The notes: a model not told the origin generated them from the letters alone. DNA of 13,294 bases from CAZWLD01 sp964634685 (GCA_964634685.1 CAZWLD010000046.1:1-13294), one strand, 5' to 3'; counted from the first letter of the stretch, positions 1-8,446 are shown. Program-made: numbers and translations.

Positions 1-74
1 ATTCAAATAAATTAATTACTGTCAACTTTTTGTCCTTGACTTTTGAACCAGTTTACTTGCTAAGTCGTCTTTTA

Positions 75-1382
75 TTAATTATTCCTCTTGTTTATTTTCC
101 AATAACCAGTTTTATTTGAACCTTCCCTTGAAACAATACCATTTTCCTCTAAAGCTTTTAAATCTCTAATTATTGTATATCTAGAAACTCCAAGCTGTTC
201 TGCAATTTCATCTTGAATCACACTAGCATCATTTTCAATAATATACATAATTGATTCTTGCCTTTCGGTAATCTTCTTATTTTTTTGTTTTTCTAAAATC
301 TTTTCTTCCCTTTGATTCTTATATGGAATCGATACTTTAATGAAATTAGTTGAGAAAATAAATACCGACTTCTCGTATTTACTTAATATTCTGATAATTC
401 CCGTTCCCATGTGTTCAACAAAACCCAAGTCGCGAAATATCTTCATTAGTTGAGGATTTTTGGGGGACATATAACCGCTTAAAAACTCCTCCTTTTCCAA
501 TCCTTCAGGAAGTCCTCCGACGGAAATAATCTCAATATGGTCATCGAAAATCCTAAATGTTGGTGAATTTTCATAGCTATAGTCACTATGTACTAATGCA
601 TTAATTACAGCCTCTCTCATCGCAATCGAATCAAATAGCTTTTCTTCAATTCTTTTTGGTGATTTAATTCTTGTAAAGATTTTATTTTGCTTTTCAATAT
701 ATTCAGTAATGTCATGAGTTGTTTTGATTAAGGATTGATTGGAAAATGATTTCAATTCCTCTAGTTCGACAACATTAGAGCCTTTAAATTTACCAACATT
801 AATCACGAGAGAATTTTGATCAGAAAGTAAATATGCAAGGTAATTAAATTCACCACTTTCGAGCAAGAAATTCAACTGCTTATAGGTATTATCACCAAAT
901 TGGTATCCAATCTCGTCATAATAAATTCTTAATTGAGTAAATGTTAATTCTTGTTTTGGCGAAATAATATTGATAAGTGATGTTCTTGTTCTTTTAGAAT
1001 AAAAATCAAATATTTGCTTTTCTGTTAATTGAACACAAGAGGCTCCAACTCTTATATATGACCCCTGTGGACACATACCATATTTTTTTATATAGTAAGG
1101 CTTCTCATTCCCAGAGGCGACAATTATATGCAATATATTTTTACCATCTTTAATTTCTGGAATTATTTCAAAGAAACCAACAGGTGATGGAGCAATCCTA
1201 TCCTTTATTCGATCCTTTACCGCTAATTGAAGGTCATCAATGTCATCAACACCACAAAATGTACCATCATCTAAAACTCCAATATAAATATGTCCTCCTT
1301 TGGAATTTAAGAATGCAACTACTTCTTTTTCTAATTTGTCATTTAGTTCTCTCTTGAACTCAGTATTATTACTTTCGATCAC
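75..1382 (-). CDS. AlbA_2 (Schlafen-like) / Bergerat-ATPase / winged-helix protein, copy 1
   Basis: 435 residues with three modules. An N-terminal AlbA_2 (Schlafen-like, putative DNA-binding) domain spans about 1-125 and has the signature ESNNTEFKREL followed by FLNSKGGHIYIGV at 24-36. A HATPase_c_4-type ATP-binding region spans about 245-355, with an N-box-like REAVINALVHSDY (256-268) and a GTG loop at 326-328. A C-terminal winged helix (about 370-432) contains DEIAEQLGVSRYTIIRDLKALEENG-like recognition-helix sequence. Proteins of this architecture are often annotated as ATP-binding or RecG-like transcriptional regulators; the target is unknown. The start is GTG, with AAGGAG 10 nt upstream and no better ATG. 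The promoter is overlapped by three 12-bp repeats (1421-1456), which suggests autoregulation. It is transcribed separately from the GNAT gene upstream, with a hairpin between them. Family call is firm; function is inferred. Confidence 0.88.
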   Translation of the reverse strand: MIESNNTEFKRELNDKLEKEVVAFLNSKGGHIYIGVLDDGTFCGVDDIDDLQLAVKDRIKDRIAPSPVGFFEIIPEIKDGKNILHIIVASGNEKPYYIKKYGMCPQGSYIRVGASCVQLTEKQIFDFYSKRTRTSLINIISPKQELTFTQLRIYYDEIGYQFGDNTYKQLNFLLESGEFNYLAYLLSDQNSLVINVGKFKGSNVVELEELKSFSNQSLIKTTHDITEYIEKQNKIFTRIKSPKRIEEKLFDSIAMREAVINALVHSDYSYENSPTFRIFDDHIEIISVGGLPEGLEKEEFLSGYMSPKNPQLMKIFRDLGFVEHMGTGIIRILSKYEKSVFIFSTNFIKVSIPYKNQREEKILEKQKNKKITERQESIMYIIENDASVIQDEIAEQLGVSRYTIIRDLKALEENGIVSREGSNKTGYWKINKRNN

Positions 1383-1407
1383 AAATAACCAGCTCCTTGC
1401 TAATTAT

Positions 1408-1436
1408 ATTGTAGCATAATGCAACATTATTTGCAA
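1408..1436 (-). promoter_or_regulatory. Promoter of AlbA_2 copy 1
   Basis: Read on the minus strand, an extended -10 (TGC then TACAAT, 1413-1408) follows a 17-bp spacer and a -35-like TTGCAA (1436-1431). An overlapping TATAAT at 1408-1403 is an alternative -10 but has no -35 partner. The -35 straddles the first two of three 12-bp repeats, and the first repeat fills most of the spacer. A protein bound to the repeats would therefore block RNA polymerase. Confidence 0.6.
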
Positions 1437-1456
1437 CAATATTCGCAACATTATTT
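1421..1456 (-). repeat. Three tandem 12-bp repeats (putative operator) at AlbA_2 copy 1
   Basis: On the plus strand the units are GCAACATTATTT (1421-1432), GCAACAATATTC (1433-1444) and GCAACATTATTT (1445-1456). The outer copies are identical and the middle one differs at three positions. They overlap the -35 and spacer of the promoter and lie 38 nt upstream of the start codon. The second AlbA_2 gene has the same arrangement with a different sequence. An operator role is inferred from position; the repeats themselves are directly visible. Confidence 0.8.
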
Positions 1457-1494
1457 TATAAAGAAATACATAAAAGACTTCTTTTTGACATCAT

Positions 1495-1535
1495 AAAAAA
1501 ATTAATGACGACTTAGAAAATAAATCTGGGTCGTC
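1495..1535 (-). terminator. Hairpin terminator after the GNAT gene
   Basis: An inverted repeat, gacgacttag (1507-1516) and ctgggtcgtc (1526-1535), encloses a 9-nt loop 15 nt past the GNAT stop. On the minus strand the stem has six solid pairs plus AG/CT with two mismatches, and a T-rich tail (ATTAATTTTTT) follows. In plus-strand RNA all ten positions pair (two G-U) and TTTTAT follows directly. It may act in both directions; on position it most likely ends the seven-gene transcript. Confidence 0.55.
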
Positions 1536-1549
1536 TTTTATATAGATAT

Positions 1550-2065
1550 TTAAGAAAGTATTTTTTCAAAACCGATTCTTTTTTTATCAATTACTGTATC
1601 TCTTAAAAGGGTAATAATTCCACAATTTTGATAACCAAATTTTTCAAACAAATGAATCATGATATCATTATCTAAGCCCGTGTCTGCCTTAATATCAAAG
1701 ATATTATTCCCTTTAGCCACATCCTCCGCAAAGCGAAAAAACAAAGAGCCAATTCCCATATTATAAGAATCCTTGTCGGTGGCGATGCGATGAATAACCG
1801 CGTAAGGCGCAAGACTAAGCCACTTACCGTCAATTACATCATAGTTATGATCGACATCAAAGGAAACAACACATATTCCTCTTATCATCCCATCATCATA
1901 AACATAAAGCTGATTTTTATTGATATCGTTAATAAAGGTTTCCTTGTTCGGATAGCCATCACTATCCTGCCACTGCGTTGAGCCTTTACTTTTAAATAAG
2001 GCTCTTGCGTCCTCAACAATTTCTAAAACTCGATCTAAATCCTTCATTTGAGCTAATCTAATCAT
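1550..2065 (-). CDS. GNAT-family N-acetyltransferase
   Basis: 171 residues, the usual size for a single-domain GNAT acetyltransferase transferring acetyl from acetyl-CoA to an amine. The acetyl-CoA pyrophosphate loop is visible as HRIATDKDSYNMGIGSLFF (92-110), with the RxxGxG/A-like YNMGIGS. The N-terminal WQDSDGYPNKETF stretch (32-44) is typical of a subgroup common in Bacillota, and a late KFGYQNCGI (142-150) matches the usual C-terminal GF/GYxxxG element. The ATG start has AGGAGA 10 nt upstream, inside the preceding 54-codon gene, with which it overlaps as ATGA. It is the last gene of the transcript. The substrate cannot be told from sequence. Confidence 0.85.
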   Translation of the reverse strand: MIRLAQMKDLDRVLEIVEDARALFKSKGSTQWQDSDGYPNKETFINDINKNQLYVYDDGMIRGICVVSFDVDHNYDVIDGKWLSLAPYAVIHRIATDKDSYNMGIGSLFFRFAEDVAKGNNIFDIKADTGLDNDIMIHLFEKFGYQNCGIITLLRDTVIDKKRIGFEKILS

Positions 2066-2226
2066 AAAATTTTTCTCCTAAAATTAAAATAATGAAAAAC
2101 ATAAATAACAACGTAAAGAGTAGTAAAGGTCGCAAGGATATTTTCGTCGAGCTTTATAATTATCATTGACCAAATGAATAATATTATTATTAGTAATGCC
2201 AAGAGATTAGTCAATAATTTTCTCAT
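2062..2226 (-). CDS. Small two-helix membrane protein (54 aa)
   Basis: A 54-codon ORF running from ATG at 2226 to TGA at 2064-2062. It starts MRKLLTNLLALLIIILFIW and has two hydrophobic segments (about 4-24 and 30-48), split by KLDEN and ending FRRKIL. This gives a helical hairpin with positive residues at both ends, hence a likely membrane protein. It begins 20 nt inside the end of the YczE-like gene, with AAGGTGAG about 6 nt upstream of its ATG. It ends in a 4-bp ATGA overlap with the GNAT gene. The tight fit with both neighbours and the absence of any other gene in the gap support it as real. I recognise no family. It may act with the YczE-like transporter. Confidence 0.6.
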   Translation of the reverse strand: MRKLLTNLLALLIIILFIWSMIIIKLDENILATFTTLYVVIYVFHYFNFRRKIL

Positions 2227-2830
2227 TTTTTCTCACCTTCAATAAATACAAATAAAAATCTGTTAAAAAGCCACAGGTCAAAAGCATAATCATCGTGGCG
2301 ATTCCAACCTCACCCAAATTATGATTAAAAATAAGACTAATTGTGGCAGATATGATGATAATAATCAATTCGACAATCGTTCGAATTAATCCAAATGATA
2401 GTTTAGGAAGCTTATCATTAATAAACAAAATAATTCCCTCTAAAGCGGTTGTGGAAACATTACTCTTGATTTCTAAGGCCACGCCAAGAGAAATTAAATT
2501 GATAGCCAGAATAAATATCAAAATTTGATAAATGATATTATTAGTCGTAAATAGAAAGACATAGCTTTGAAAAATATACAAAAACATTGATAATAACAAT
2601 GCTGCAATTACCAAAAAAATGACCTTTCGATTGGGGCTTAGGATAAAATAAAGCAAAATCATAGCACAATTAACGATAATCATCGATAAAGATGAATCCA
2701 TATGACTGACACTAGCTAAATTGAAAACTAAGGTATCGATTGGCGATGAGCCTAAGGTACTTTTAATGTTCAAGGCTATTCCCATCGCCACCAATATTAT
2801 TCCTAAGCTAAAAAGAAGATACTTCTTCAT
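2207..2830 (-). CDS. YczE/YitT-type integral membrane protein
   Basis: 207 residues, nearly all hydrophobic, with about six membrane helices (near 4-22, 47-65, 70-90, 99-118, 147-168 and 172-197). Two similar segments, GIALNIKSTLGSSPIDTL (17-34) and GVALEIKSNVSTTALEGI (116-133), show internal duplication and match the GxAL-xIKSxLG-xxPxD signature of YczE/YyaS-type proteins. Family members are membrane proteins without an agreed substrate; some are thought to be transporters. It lies 12 bp after the isocitrate dehydrogenase stop with AAAGGGATG as its ribosome site, so it is probably in the same transcript. Its C-terminus overlaps the 54-codon gene. Confidence 0.78.
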   Translation of the reverse strand: MKKYLLFSLGIILVAMGIALNIKSTLGSSPIDTLVFNLASVSHMDSSLSMIIVNCAMILLYFILSPNRKVIFLVIAALLLSMFLYIFQSYVFLFTTNNIIYQILIFILAINLISLGVALEIKSNVSTTALEGIILFINDKLPKLSFGLIRTIVELIIIIISATISLIFNHNLGEVGIATMIMLLTCGFLTDFYLYLLKVRKNEKIID

Positions 2831-2842
2831 AAAATCATCCCT

Positions 2843-3835
2843 TTAGAGATTCTTAATAATCTCGTCCGCAATCTCCTTGGTTGTTGAAGAACCACCAAGA
2901 TCTCTTGTTAATACTTTTCCCGCTTCAAGGGTTTTATATACAGCATTACGAATACGATTGGCTTCATCATAGAATTTTAAATGATCAAGCATCATACATC
3001 CTGATAATAAAAGGGCAATTGGATTGGCAATACCAAGGCCTGCAATGTCTGGAGCACTACCATGAACAGCTTCAAAAACGCCAACCTCTTTACTTAAATT
3101 AGCGCCTGGAACTAAGCCTAAGCCACCCGTCAAGCCCGCCGCTAAATCGGATAAAATATCACCATATAAATTAGGAGTGACAATACAATCAAATTTTTCT
3201 GGTGTCATCACCATTTGCATGCACATATTATCAATAATTTTATCATCAACTGTAATCTCTGGATATTTTAAAGAAATCTCTCTAAATAAATCTAAGAAAA
3301 GTCCATCGGATTGCTTTAGGATATTCGCCTTATGTACGCAGGTTACGCGCTTACGATGATGAATACGAGCATATTCGAAACAAGCCTCAATGATTCTTCT
3401 TGAAGCCTTTTCTGTAATGAGCTTTGTCGCCTCAAAGCCACCCTCAATCGCTTTTTCGCGTCCAATATATAAATCCTCAGTATTTTCCCTAAAGATAACT
3501 AAATCAACATTATCAAAGCGTGATAAGGTGTTAGGAAGACTTCTTGATGGACGTAAATTAATATACAAATCAAGCGCTAATCTTAATCCAACATTAACCG
3601 AGCGAAAGCCCTTGCCAATCGGTGTCGTAACCGGAGCCTTAAGGGCAACCTTATATTTTTTTACCGCCTCGATAGCTTCATCGGGAATTAAAACTCCAAG
3701 CTCATCATAGGCTCTACTACCTAAAAGATACGGGTGATAGTTTATTTCTACTCCCGTTGCGGCAATTATTCTTGTGACCTCTTTGGTGATTTCTGGTCCA
3801 ATTCCATCACCTTCAAATAATACAACATCAACCAT
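2843..3835 (-). CDS. icd: Isocitrate dehydrogenase, NAD-type
   Basis: 330 residues, the short form of the isocitrate/isopropylmalate dehydrogenase family. It oxidatively decarboxylates isocitrate to 2-oxoglutarate. Substrate residues visible are S79 and N81 (RSVNVGLR), R95 and R98 (LRPSRS), R116 in FRENTEDLY with Y123, K169 (VHKANILK), and metal ligands D226/D230 (NLYGDILSD). The FRENTEDLY form points to isocitrate rather than isopropylmalate. The cofactor loop HGSAPDIAG (258-266) carries Asp263-Ile264 where NADP enzymes carry Lys-Tyr, so NAD is expected. The start ATG shares one base with the citrate synthase stop (TAATG), implying translational coupling. Its place after aconitase and citrate synthase makes the assignment firm; isopropylmalate or homoisocitrate activity is the less likely alternative. 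Confidence 0.92.
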   Translation of the reverse strand: MVDVVLFEGDGIGPEITKEVTRIIAATGVEINYHPYLLGSRAYDELGVLIPDEAIEAVKKYKVALKAPVTTPIGKGFRSVNVGLRLALDLYINLRPSRSLPNTLSRFDNVDLVIFRENTEDLYIGREKAIEGGFEATKLITEKASRRIIEACFEYARIHHRKRVTCVHKANILKQSDGLFLDLFREISLKYPEITVDDKIIDNMCMQMVMTPEKFDCIVTPNLYGDILSDLAAGLTGGLGLVPGANLSKEVGVFEAVHGSAPDIAGLGIANPIALLLSGCMMLDHLKFYDEANRIRNAVYKTLEAGKVLTRDLGGSSTTKEIADEIIKNL

Positions 3836-5169
3836 TATTTTTCATCTCCATACTTTTTTAATTCACCAACATATTTGTTTGCTGGTCGAACAATCTTATT
3901 ACTGTAAAGCTTATTTTCAATATCGTGAGCTAACCAACCAATCATTCTGGCGGTCGCAAAAATAGGCGTGAATAAATCCGTAGGGATTCCTAAAAATTGA
4001 TAGGCAAGGCCGCTGTAGAAATCCAAATTGGCACAACAGTTAAAGTCTGGCCCCTTGCGTTTTTTCAATTCCTCAATCGATATTCTTTCAACACTTTCGT
4101 AAAAGCTAAAGATTTTTTCTTGATTCTTTAGACGTGACAATTGATCACATTGCTTTTTTAACAAAACGGCTCTAGGGTCACTTTTGGTGTAAACCGCATG
4201 ACCAATACCATAAATTAACCCACTTTTGTTATAAAAATCCTTATCTAAGATCCGATTTAATATTTTCCTTATTTCATCTAAACTAGCATCTAAGCCGATT
4301 TCCTCAATAATGGCATTCATCATATTCATAACCTCTTTATTAGCTCCACCGTGACGTGGACCCTTTAGAGCTCCAAGGGAACCGGCAATTGAGGAATAAA
4401 TATCGGTTCCGGTCGAGCTAATCACCACATCCACGAAGGTTGAGTTGGGAGCTCCACCATGATCAGCGTGAATAATTAAGGCTAAGTCTAACATATCAAC
4501 CTCTTCTTTGGAATAATTATTCTCACCCTTTAGCATGTATAAAATGTTCTCCGCAATGCTAAAATCTTTGTTCGGCTGATGAAGAATTAAGCTATCATTA
4601 TGGAGAAAATGACGATTAGCTTGGTAAACATAATTGATAATTGTTGGCATCTTTGCCAATAACGATAATCCCTTTTCCATAACAACTAAAGGCTCAATGT
4701 TATCCGGATCTTTATCATAGCTATAAAGAGATAAAATCGCTCTTTGAAGATGATTCATCAAATTATGAGAAGGATTTTTTAGTAAAACATCCTCCATAAA
4801 AAATTTTGGCAATTGATAATTATCCTTAATGTAATTGATAAATTTGTCCTCTTCCTCTTTATTAGGCAAATGACCAAAGAGCAATAAGAAACAAACCTTT
4901 TCATAGCCATAATTATCATGATCGTGGCTGACGATATCATATAAATCATAGCCCCGATAAATCAAATGACCCTCATCATCAATCTTTTTATCATTGTCCA
5001 TATAATAGCCATAAACATCACCGATTTTGGTTAATCCAACCAAAACCCCGCGTCCATCCTGATTTCTGAGGCCAATTTTAACATTATATTTATCAAATAG
5101 CTCTTTGTCGATATAATTATCCTTTAAGCTATCTTCAAATTCCTTCTTTAAAAAATCCAAGATAATCAC
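3835..5169 (-). CDS. gltA: Citrate synthase
   Basis: 444 residues, longer at the N-terminus than the roughly 370-residue type, as in several Clostridia-like enzymes. It condenses oxaloacetate with acetyl-CoA to citrate. Catalytic residues are H273 in GPRHGGAN (270-277), H324 in GIGHAVYTKSDPR (321-333) and D383 in NLDFYSG. Substrate residues are H234 in IHADHGGAPNS and R408 in FATARMIGW. The GHAVYTKSDPR form resembles eukaryotic-like citrate synthases. The start is GTG at 5169, sharing GTGA with the aconitase stop, so the two are translationally coupled. A 2-methylcitrate synthase is possible from sequence alone, but the neighbours (aconitase and isocitrate dehydrogenase) argue for citrate. 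Confidence 0.94.
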   Translation of the reverse strand: MIILDFLKKEFEDSLKDNYIDKELFDKYNVKIGLRNQDGRGVLVGLTKIGDVYGYYMDNDKKIDDEGHLIYRGYDLYDIVSHDHDNYGYEKVCFLLLFGHLPNKEEEDKFINYIKDNYQLPKFFMEDVLLKNPSHNLMNHLQRAILSLYSYDKDPDNIEPLVVMEKGLSLLAKMPTIINYVYQANRHFLHNDSLILHQPNKDFSIAENILYMLKGENNYSKEEVDMLDLALIIHADHGGAPNSTFVDVVISSTGTDIYSSIAGSLGALKGPRHGGANKEVMNMMNAIIEEIGLDASLDEIRKILNRILDKDFYNKSGLIYGIGHAVYTKSDPRAVLLKKQCDQLSRLKNQEKIFSFYESVERISIEELKKRKGPDFNCCANLDFYSGLAYQFLGIPTDLFTPIFATARMIGWLAHDIENKLYSNKIVRPANKYVGELKKYGDEK

Positions 5170-7064
5170 ATCCTTTTGTTTTTAATGTGGTTTAAAATTC
5201 CTCCATCTTCAATAATCGCCTTTTCCATTTCATTGACATCACTAGTGATGGTAAAATGATAATTCTTTGTTTTATTAAAGACCGAACAAGAATCATAATT
5301 TGATTTTTCTAAATCAATAATTAATTCATCGCCTAAATCAATTTTATCATAATCAGCTTCATCTAGAAAGGTAAAGGGAATAATTCCAAAATTGATCAAA
5401 TTCTTTTTGTGAATACGAGCAAATGATTTGACAATTACCGCCTTGATTCCTAAATACATTGGCGCTAAAGCCGCATGCTCGCGGGATGAGCCTTGACCAT
5501 AATTAGCGCCACCAACAATAAATCCACCGTTATATTCTAAGCAACGCTTTTTAAAATCCGGATCAATTTGGTAGAAAACAAAATCACTGATTTTATTGAT
5601 ATTCGAACGATATGGTAAAACCTTGGCGCCCGCTGGCATAATATGATCGGTTGTAATATTATCAGCAACCTTAATGCAAACCTTCTTGTCGATAACCTTC
5701 GGCAATGGTTCATTGACGGGAATTGGCGTAATATTAGGTCCTCTTTTAATATCTAAGCTGTATGTTGGTAAAATCGCCAAATCGTCGATAATATAAGGTA
5801 CATCTAAATTCACATCGGAAAAATCGTGAGGTAAGGAAATACATCCCGTAATCGCACTGCTTGCGGCGACCTCTGGGCTGACTAAATAAACATTTGCGCT
5901 CATCGTACCACTTCGACCATAGAAGTTTCGGTTGAAGGTTCGAAGAGATACCGCATCCGTTTCTGGGGATTGACCCATACCAATACAAGGTCCGCAGGTT
6001 GATTCGAGAATTCTTGCTCCCGCATCAATCAAGGTTTTTAGGATACCATCGCGGGCAATCATTGCATAAACCTGATGAGATCCTGGAGAAATACCTAGTG
6101 AGACATCAGGATGAACCTTATGTCCCTTTAAAATGCTCGCCACAATCGCTAAATCACGATAGCTTGAATTTGTACAGCTACCAATCAAAACCTGATTAAC
6201 CTTTTTACCTTGTAAATCCGCAATTTTCTTGATATTGTCCGGTGAATGCGGACAAGCCGCTAACGGCTCTAAAGTATCTAAATCAATTGTATATTCTTCA
6301 TCGTATAAGGCATCACTATCGGGATAAAGATAGGTAAAATCCTTTAAACGCTCTTCTTTCTCAAAAAAGGCTTTCGTAACCTCGTCACTTGGGAAAATTG
6401 ATGAGGTCGCACCAAGCTCAGCTCCCATGTTACAAATAGTTGCGCGCTCAGGGACGCTTAAGGATGAAACACCACTTCCGGTGTATTCAATAACTTTATT
6501 AACGCCACCCTTGACTGTTAAAATTTCTAAAACCCTTAAGATAATATCCTTGGCACTGACACCTTTTTTTAACTTATTTAAAAGCTCAATTTTAACAATT
6601 TTAGGCATCACAAGACTAAAGGGCTCACCAGCCATCGCTAAAGCCACATCCATCCCGCCAGCGCCAATTGCGAGCATTCCAGCACCACCGCAGGTTGGCG
6701 TATGCGAATCTGAGCCTAAAAGAGTTTTTGCAGGACGAGAATATCTTTCTAAGTTAACCTGATGACAAATTCCGTTTCCAGCTTTGGAGAAAATAATTCC
6801 ATATTTATCCGCAACACTTCGTAAATAGGCATGATCATCAGCGTTTTCAAATCCCGTTTGAAGAGTATTATGATCAACATAGCTTACCGAAAAATCCGTT
6901 TTAATTTTATCTACACCCAAGGCCTCAAGCTCAAGATAAGCCATTGTGCCCGTCGCATCCTGGGTCAAGGTTTGGTCGATATGAATGCTAATTTTTTCTC
7001 CTCGAACCATTTTTCCTGATACAAGGTGATCCTTAATTATTTTTTCTGTTAATGAATAACCCAT
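5166..7064 (-). CDS. acn: Aconitate hydratase (short, about 630-residue type)
   Basis: 632 residues, matching the shorter aconitase type found in Clostridia and Aquifex rather than the roughly 900-residue AcnA. It interconverts citrate and isocitrate through a [4Fe-4S] cluster. Cluster cysteines are C297 (GSCTNSS) and C357/C360 (STCGPCIGMG). Other signatures are GSDSHTPTCGGAGMLAIG (117-134), FNRNFYGRSG (377-386), and the swivel-domain NYGQGSSREHAAL (521-533) with catalytic-type Ser527 and Arg528. The swivel domain is fused at the C-terminus, so it is not a split LeuCD-like enzyme. GGAGGG overlaps the upstream M18 stop and sets the ATG start. The stop overlaps the citrate synthase GTG. A homoaconitase is the alternative, disfavoured by the operon. 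Confidence 0.94.
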   Translation of the reverse strand: MGYSLTEKIIKDHLVSGKMVRGEKISIHIDQTLTQDATGTMAYLELEALGVDKIKTDFSVSYVDHNTLQTGFENADDHAYLRSVADKYGIIFSKAGNGICHQVNLERYSRPAKTLLGSDSHTPTCGGAGMLAIGAGGMDVALAMAGEPFSLVMPKIVKIELLNKLKKGVSAKDIILRVLEILTVKGGVNKVIEYTGSGVSSLSVPERATICNMGAELGATSSIFPSDEVTKAFFEKEERLKDFTYLYPDSDALYDEEYTIDLDTLEPLAACPHSPDNIKKIADLQGKKVNQVLIGSCTNSSYRDLAIVASILKGHKVHPDVSLGISPGSHQVYAMIARDGILKTLIDAGARILESTCGPCIGMGQSPETDAVSLRTFNRNFYGRSGTMSANVYLVSPEVAASSAITGCISLPHDFSDVNLDVPYIIDDLAILPTYSLDIKRGPNITPIPVNEPLPKVIDKKVCIKVADNITTDHIMPAGAKVLPYRSNINKISDFVFYQIDPDFKKRCLEYNGGFIVGGANYGQGSSREHAALAPMYLGIKAVIVKSFARIHKKNLINFGIIPFTFLDEADYDKIDLGDELIIDLEKSNYDSCSVFNKTKNYHFTITSDVNEMEKAIIEDGGILNHIKNKRM

Positions 7065-7076
7065 TATTAATCCCTC

Positions 7077-8357
7077 CTAATCAATTTTAATGGTTCCTTT
7101 GTCTAAATAGATATGATGAGAATAAACTTCCTTTAATAAGTCAATCATACTATCAATATCATAAGCTCCCCCGGTTTCACTAGCTGAATGCATCGCTAAA
7201 ATCGGAAGACCGATATCAACACTCATAAGACTAACCTGCGACAAGGAAATATTGCCGAGAGTACTTCCTCCCCGCATGTCGCTACGGTTCGTAAATTTTT
7301 GATAAGGAATATTTTTATCCTTTAAATAATTAATAAGTATGCTTTCACTTAAGCCATCAGTTGTATAAGAGCCATTGGAATTATATTTGATGACAACACC
7401 TTTATTCATATAGGTTCTGTTAGTTTGGTCATAAAGGCTCTCGTAATTAGGATGACTAGCGTGAGCATTGTCAGCGGAAACTAAATAGGATTGGGAAATA
7501 GCCTTTAAATAATCCTCTTCGGTAAAGCCTAAGGAATAATTGATTCGCTTTAAAACGTCCTGTAAAAAGGTTCCCCCGGCCCCCTGCTTCGTTCTACTTC
7601 CAACCTCTTCTGAATCAAAGCTACAAACAACATTGATTGATTTAACCGGATTAACCGCCAAAAAGGCCTCAAGAGATGTAAAGCAACACTCAAGATTATC
7701 AAGCTGCGGAGCGGAAATAAATTCATTGTTATTCCCCCATAAATATCCGCGCTCACAATTGTATAAATATAAATCAAAGCCAAGCAAAGCTTCTTCATTG
7801 CATCCAAGCTTATCTAACAATTCTTTTTTGATATTTGCTGTTCCGCACATCGGAAGCATATCGACCTGATTATTATAGGTGGCATTATTATTGGCATTGC
7901 GATTTAAATGAATCGCAAGTGAAGGAATCGTCACCATTGGCTTTTCTAAATCAACTAAAACCTCTTTAATTCCTTGGTCCTTGATTAGACATCTTCCGGC
8001 AATTCCTAAAGGACGGTCAAACCATGTCGCATCAAGCATTCCGCCATACCCTTCGGTGTTTAATTTATTTGATGATTTGTTTTCAATTTCAAAATTGGGC
8101 TTTAGCTTAAAGGTTGGAGAATCCGTATGGGAAGCCACAATATTAAAGCTATAGTTTGATAAATCAGCTCCAATATTAAAGGCAATTAAACTCGAATTGT
8201 TTCTTCTGACAAAATATTTTCCTTCATTTAATTTCCATGATTCATTTTCAAATAATTCTTGATATCCTTCATTTAATAAAGCCTTAACCATTGTATTAAC
8301 CGCATGAAAGGCCGTTTTACTTTCTTTAATTTGATCTAAAATTTTATTTTCAAGCAT
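7077..8357 (-). CDS. M18-family aminopeptidase
   Basis: 426 residues, full length for the M18 (aspartyl aminopeptidase-like) family of dinuclear zinc peptidases, which trim N-terminal residues from peptides in the cytosol. Metal ligands and catalytic residues are in order: H77 in ASHTDSPTFKLKP, D220 in PQLDNLECC, E250/E251 in FDSEEVGSRTKQGAGG, D296 in SADNAHASHPNY, and H390 in MHSASETGGAYD. There is no signal peptide. It is the first gene after the operon promoter, with AAGGAAG as its ribosome site, and is 12 bp from aconitase. An acidic-residue aminopeptidase ahead of enzymes that make 2-oxoglutarate suggests a shared amino-acid role, but this is inference and substrate preference is not visible. 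Confidence 0.92.
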   Translation of the reverse strand: MLENKILDQIKESKTAFHAVNTMVKALLNEGYQELFENESWKLNEGKYFVRRNNSSLIAFNIGADLSNYSFNIVASHTDSPTFKLKPNFEIENKSSNKLNTEGYGGMLDATWFDRPLGIAGRCLIKDQGIKEVLVDLEKPMVTIPSLAIHLNRNANNNATYNNQVDMLPMCGTANIKKELLDKLGCNEEALLGFDLYLYNCERGYLWGNNNEFISAPQLDNLECCFTSLEAFLAVNPVKSINVVCSFDSEEVGSRTKQGAGGTFLQDVLKRINYSLGFTEEDYLKAISQSYLVSADNAHASHPNYESLYDQTNRTYMNKGVVIKYNSNGSYTTDGLSESILINYLKDKNIPYQKFTNRSDMRGGSTLGNISLSQVSLMSVDIGLPILAMHSASETGGAYDIDSMIDLLKEVYSHHIYLDKGTIKID

Positions 8358-8385
8358 AAAAACACTTCCTTTTTATTTTATATAA

Positions 8386-8414
8386 ATTATATATATGTAA
8401 ATAATAAAAGTCAA
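8386..8414 (-). promoter_or_regulatory. Promoter of the M18-acn-gltA-icd operon
   Basis: On the minus strand TTGACT (8414-8409), exactly 17 bp, then TATAAT (8391-8386) gives a near-consensus sigma-A promoter. It starts two bases after the permease terminator, about 28 nt before the M18 start codon. The 5' leader is too short for a riboswitch or T-box, so any control is probably by a repressor or global factor. Confidence 0.85.
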
Positions 8415-8415
8415 G

Positions 8416-8446
8416 AAAAAAAGGCTTTCACAATCTAGCCTTTTTT
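8416..8446 (-). terminator. Rho-independent terminator of the permease gene
   Basis: Perfect 10-bp inverted repeat (aaaaaaggct at 8417-8426 and agcctttttt at 8437-8446) with a 10-nt loop, 12 nt past the permease stop. In the minus direction the stem ends in a run of seven T. The symmetric A/T flanks could also let it work in the plus direction, though nothing in the window is transcribed that way into it. Confidence 0.85.

Noticed and set aside
1421..1456. CRISPR array
   Set aside because: The 12-bp units are contiguous, with no spacers, and number only three.
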